This document shows positions 62,169 to 64,000 of a stretch of 64,000 bases of DNA, in pieces. The stretch is from positions 992,001 to 1,056,000 of the forward strand of contig CP154795.1 of NCBI GenBank assembly GCA_039565995.1. The letters are read 5' to 3'. Source of the DNA: Propionibacteriaceae bacterium ZF39. GTDB taxonomy: Bacteria; Actinomycetota; Actinomycetes; Propionibacteriales; Propionibacteriaceae. Positions within the stretch are counted from its first letter, which is position 1. Each line of letters begins with the position of its first letter. Below the pieces are notes generated by a model. The model was given only the letters and a program-made list of their open reading frames with translations, did not search any database and had not been told where the DNA came from. A program made the position numbers and the translations under genes.

Positions 62169-62987
62169 GTGAGTCAACCGAAACCGCGCGTTGCGCTGAG
62201 CACCTCGGCGGTCTATCCGGAGTCGACGTCCGCTGCGTTCGAGTGGGCGGGGCGCCTGGGTTACGACGCAGTCGAGATCATGGTCGGCACCGATGCGCTG
62301 TCGACCGATGTCGATGCCGTGCAGCGGCTTCGTGACCACCACCAGATTCCGGTTGTGTCCGTGCACGCGCCGACCCTGCTCCTCCTGCCGCGCGTCTGGG
62401 GCACCGACCCGTGGGAGAAGCTCGAGAAGTCGGCCCGCGCCGCGCTCCAGCTGGGCGCGCCGACCGTGGTCGTGCATCCGCCGTTCCGCTGGCAGGGGGA
62501 GTACGCCAGGAACTTCCTCGCAGGCATCAAACGCCTCACCGAAACGACGGGCATCACCTTCTGCCTCGAAAACATGTATCCATGGCGGACACCGCGCGGG
62601 GAGTTCAAGGCGTACAAGCCGGACTGGGATCCCAGCGAACTCGACTACGACCACCTGACCCTCGACCTGTCGCACGCCTCGACGTCCAAGCAGAACTCGC
62701 TCGACCTGGCGAAGGAATGGGGCCCGCGCCTCAAGCACGTCCACCTCACCGACGGCACCGGCTCGTTCATGGACGAGCACATGGTCCCGGGCCGTGGCGA
62801 CCAGAAGGCCGACGAGTTGTTGCGCTATCTCGGCACGAGTGGGTACGCCGGCGATGTGATCCTCGAGATCAACACCCGTGGTGCGAAGTCCCGCGACGAG
62901 CGGGAGCGAGACCTGGCGGAGTCGCTGGCGTTCACCCGGACCTATCTCGAAGCGGCGGCGCGGTCCGCGAGCACCTCCGACGACTGA
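62169..62987 (+). CDS. sugar phosphate isomerase/epimerase-like TIM barrel protein
   Basis: A 272-residue protein of the AP-endonuclease 2/xylose isomerase-like fold: [70 protein letters not shown] and VILEINTRG carry the acidic and His metal ligands of the barrel. The substrate is unknown. GTG 62169 is chosen; GTG 62160 would add three residues. It commonly follows ppx in actinobacteria. Confidence 0.88.
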   Translation: MSQPKPRVALSTSAVYPESTSAAFEWAGRLGYDAVEIMVGTDALSTDVDAVQRLRDHHQIPVVSVHAPTLLLLPRVWGTDPWEKLEKSARAALQLGAPTVVVHPPFRWQGEYARNFLAGIKRLTETTGITFCLENMYPWRTPRGEFKAYKPDWDPSELDYDHLTLDLSHASTSKQNSLDLAKEWGPRLKHVHLTDGTGSFMDEHMVPGRGDQKADELLRYLGTSGYAGDVILEINTRGAKSRDERERDLAESLAFTRTYLEAAARSASTSDD

Positions 62988-62994
62988 GCGCGCC

Positions 62995-63102
62995 GTGGCA
63001 CCTCAGCGCGCCCTGCGCGGAATCGCAATCGGGCTCGGCCTGGTGGCCCTGCTCGTCGTCGGATTCTTCCTCATCGTGGCGGTCCTGGAGACCGTGACGT
63101 GA
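62995..63102 (+). CDS. 35-residue single-helix membrane protein
   Basis: A small gene from GTG 62995: basic start APQRALRG, one hydrophobic helix ([23 protein letters not shown], described by its ends), then TVT. Its stop overlaps the next GTG (GTGA), so it is coupled to the CAAX protease gene and lies 7 bases from the isomerase stop. Function unknown, but position and coupling argue for a real gene. Confidence 0.6.
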   Translation: MAPQRALRGIAIGLGLVALLVVGFFLIVAVLETVT

Positions 63103-63884
63103 CGCTCACCCGGCCCCGCTTCGGCCTGGAAATCCTGCTGGTCCTGGGCGTGTCGCTGGGGGAGTCGGCGGTCTATTCGATCCTCCGGATCGCCGATCGC
63201 CTCACCCGACCCGAGCCCCTGGCTCAGCAGACGACCCAGATGAACACCTCCGTCGCGGCGGACCGGCCATGGCTCGACCTGGCGTACCAACTCGCCAACA
63301 TCATGTTTCCGCTGGTGCCCGTGCTGTTGGCGCTCTATCTCCTGGCCATCGCGGCCGGACCGGTCGCGTGGCGCGGGGATGATCCGAGCCGGCCGTCCTG
63401 GCAACGCGTGGGGTTCGACCTGCGGCGACCAGGTCGGGATGTCGGCTGGGGATTCCTGGTTGCAGCCGGGATCGGGATCCCCGGATTGGCGTTCTATCTG
63501 TTCGCGCGCGAGATCGGCATCAACACCAACGTCGCTCCGGCCAACCTGGCCGACAACTGGTGGACCGTGCCGGTCTATCTCCTGGCCGCGGCGATGAACG
63601 GGATCCTCGAGGAAGTCCTGATGCTCGGCTGGCTCTATCTGCGCCTGCGCCAGCTGGCGTGGTCCTGGTGGTTGATCGTGCTCACCTCGGCCGTCGTACG
63701 CGGGAGCTATCACCTCTATCAGGGCTTCGGTGGCTTCGCCGGGAACCTGATCATGGGCGTACTCTTCGGCCTGCTCTTCCTGCGCTGGAAACGCGTCGGG
63801 CCGCTCGTCGTCGCGCACACGTTGCTCGACATCGTGGCCTTCGTCGGGTACGCCCTCGTCGCGCCGCGGGTCGACTGGCTCTGA
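63099..63884 (+). CDS. CPBP family intramembrane metalloprotease
   Basis: A 261-residue protein with about eight membrane helices and the CPBP (Abi/Rce1-like) motifs: EEVLMLGWLYLRLRQ (motif 1, the EE pair), RGSYHLYQGFGGF (motif 2, His), and HTLLDIVAFV (motif 4, His). A few of these act in bacteriocin immunity; the role here is unknown. GTG start coupled to the 35-residue gene. Confidence 0.92.
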   Translation: MTLTRPRFGLEILLVLGVSLGESAVYSILRIADRLTRPEPLAQQTTQMNTSVAADRPWLDLAYQLANIMFPLVPVLLALYLLAIAAGPVAWRGDDPSRPSWQRVGFDLRRPGRDVGWGFLVAAGIGIPGLAFYLFAREIGINTNVAPANLADNWWTVPVYLLAAAMNGILEEVLMLGWLYLRLRQLAWSWWLIVLTSAVVRGSYHLYQGFGGFAGNLIMGVLFGLLFLRWKRVGPLVVAHTLLDIVAFVGYALVAPRVDWL

Positions 63885-63890
63885 GTGGTC

Positions 63891-64000
63891 TCAGTTGCGC
63901 TGGGGCGGCTCGGTGCGCTCCGCGTCGAAGACCAGCCGGCCCGTCGGGTTGTCGTCATAGGACAACGGATCGGCATCCGGCTCGAGGTGGCTGAGGACGC
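63891..64000 (-). CDS. unidentified protein, C-terminal end
   Basis: The last 35 codons of a gene running in from beyond the window. Visible residues include LSHLEPDADPLSYDDN and the end ERTEPPQRN. No family recognised. Convergent with the CPBP protease gene. Confidence 0.55.
   Translation of the reverse strand, partial: VLSHLEPDADPLSYDDNPTGRLVFDAERTEPPQRN

Noticed and set aside
1-64000. tRNA, rRNA, insertion sequence, integrase or prophage
   Set aside because: No cloverleaf consensus, transposase, recombinase or terminal repeat was recognised on either strand.

Overview
The window is chromosomal DNA from a high-GC Gram-positive actinobacterium, probably of the order Propionibacteriales. 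The evidence is strongly GC-biased codon use, Lsr2, ClpC, a DUF3180 protein beside folK, a Pat-type aminotransferase, many TANNNT boxes just before start codons (leaderless transcription), and a very frequent palindrome, GCGTACGC. I see no rRNA, tRNA, CRISPR, prophage or insertion sequence.

Layout. 0-5.5 kb: end of a response regulator and its histidine kinase, a ferritin-like DUF2202 secreted protein, a proline-rich membrane protein, a SixA phosphatase and a TRM11-like methyltransferase. 5.5-12.4 kb: a housekeeping run of ppa, dacB, a zinc protease, tilS, hpt and ftsH. 12.4-38.1 kb: an accessory block. It holds a SnoaL-like gene with its HxlR regulator, a frameshifted nucleotidyltransferase, a large cobalamin (B12) region, and a TetR/DUF418 pair. 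38.1-42.8 kb: the folate genes folE, folP, folB and folK, interrupted by an iron-regulated siderophore-interacting protein, then DUF3180 and a coiled-coil protein. 42.8-64 kb: a NuoD paralogue beside a MidA/NDUFAF7-like methyltransferase, then lsr2, lepB, an ATP-dependent DNA ligase, clpC, mutY, disA, radA, pat, ppx and a CAAX-type protease.

The B12 region encodes most of the oxygen-dependent corrin route: CobA, CobI-CobJ (fused), CobG, CobM, CobF, CobK, CobL, CobH, CobB and CobN. It also has a ChlI-ChlD type chelatase partner and a CbiMNQO cobalt importer behind a clear cobalamin riboswitch. CobK is fused to BluB and CobT, so one polypeptide appears to carry a corrin-ring reductase, the lower-ligand synthase and the lower-ligand activating enzyme. 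The late genes (cobO, cobQ, cobD/cbiB, cobP/U, cobS) are not here and must lie elsewhere if the pathway is complete.

The most interesting observations are: the CobK-BluB-CobT triple fusion; a short repeated DNA element that encodes the same linker peptide, in the same frame, in two different fused methyltransferases (CobL and CobIJ); long palindromes at convergent gene junctions; the NuoD paralogue/NDUFAF7-like pair; two suspected single-base frameshifts about 1 kb apart; and placement of the whole B12 island between ftsH and folE, which are neighbours or near neighbours in many actinobacteria.
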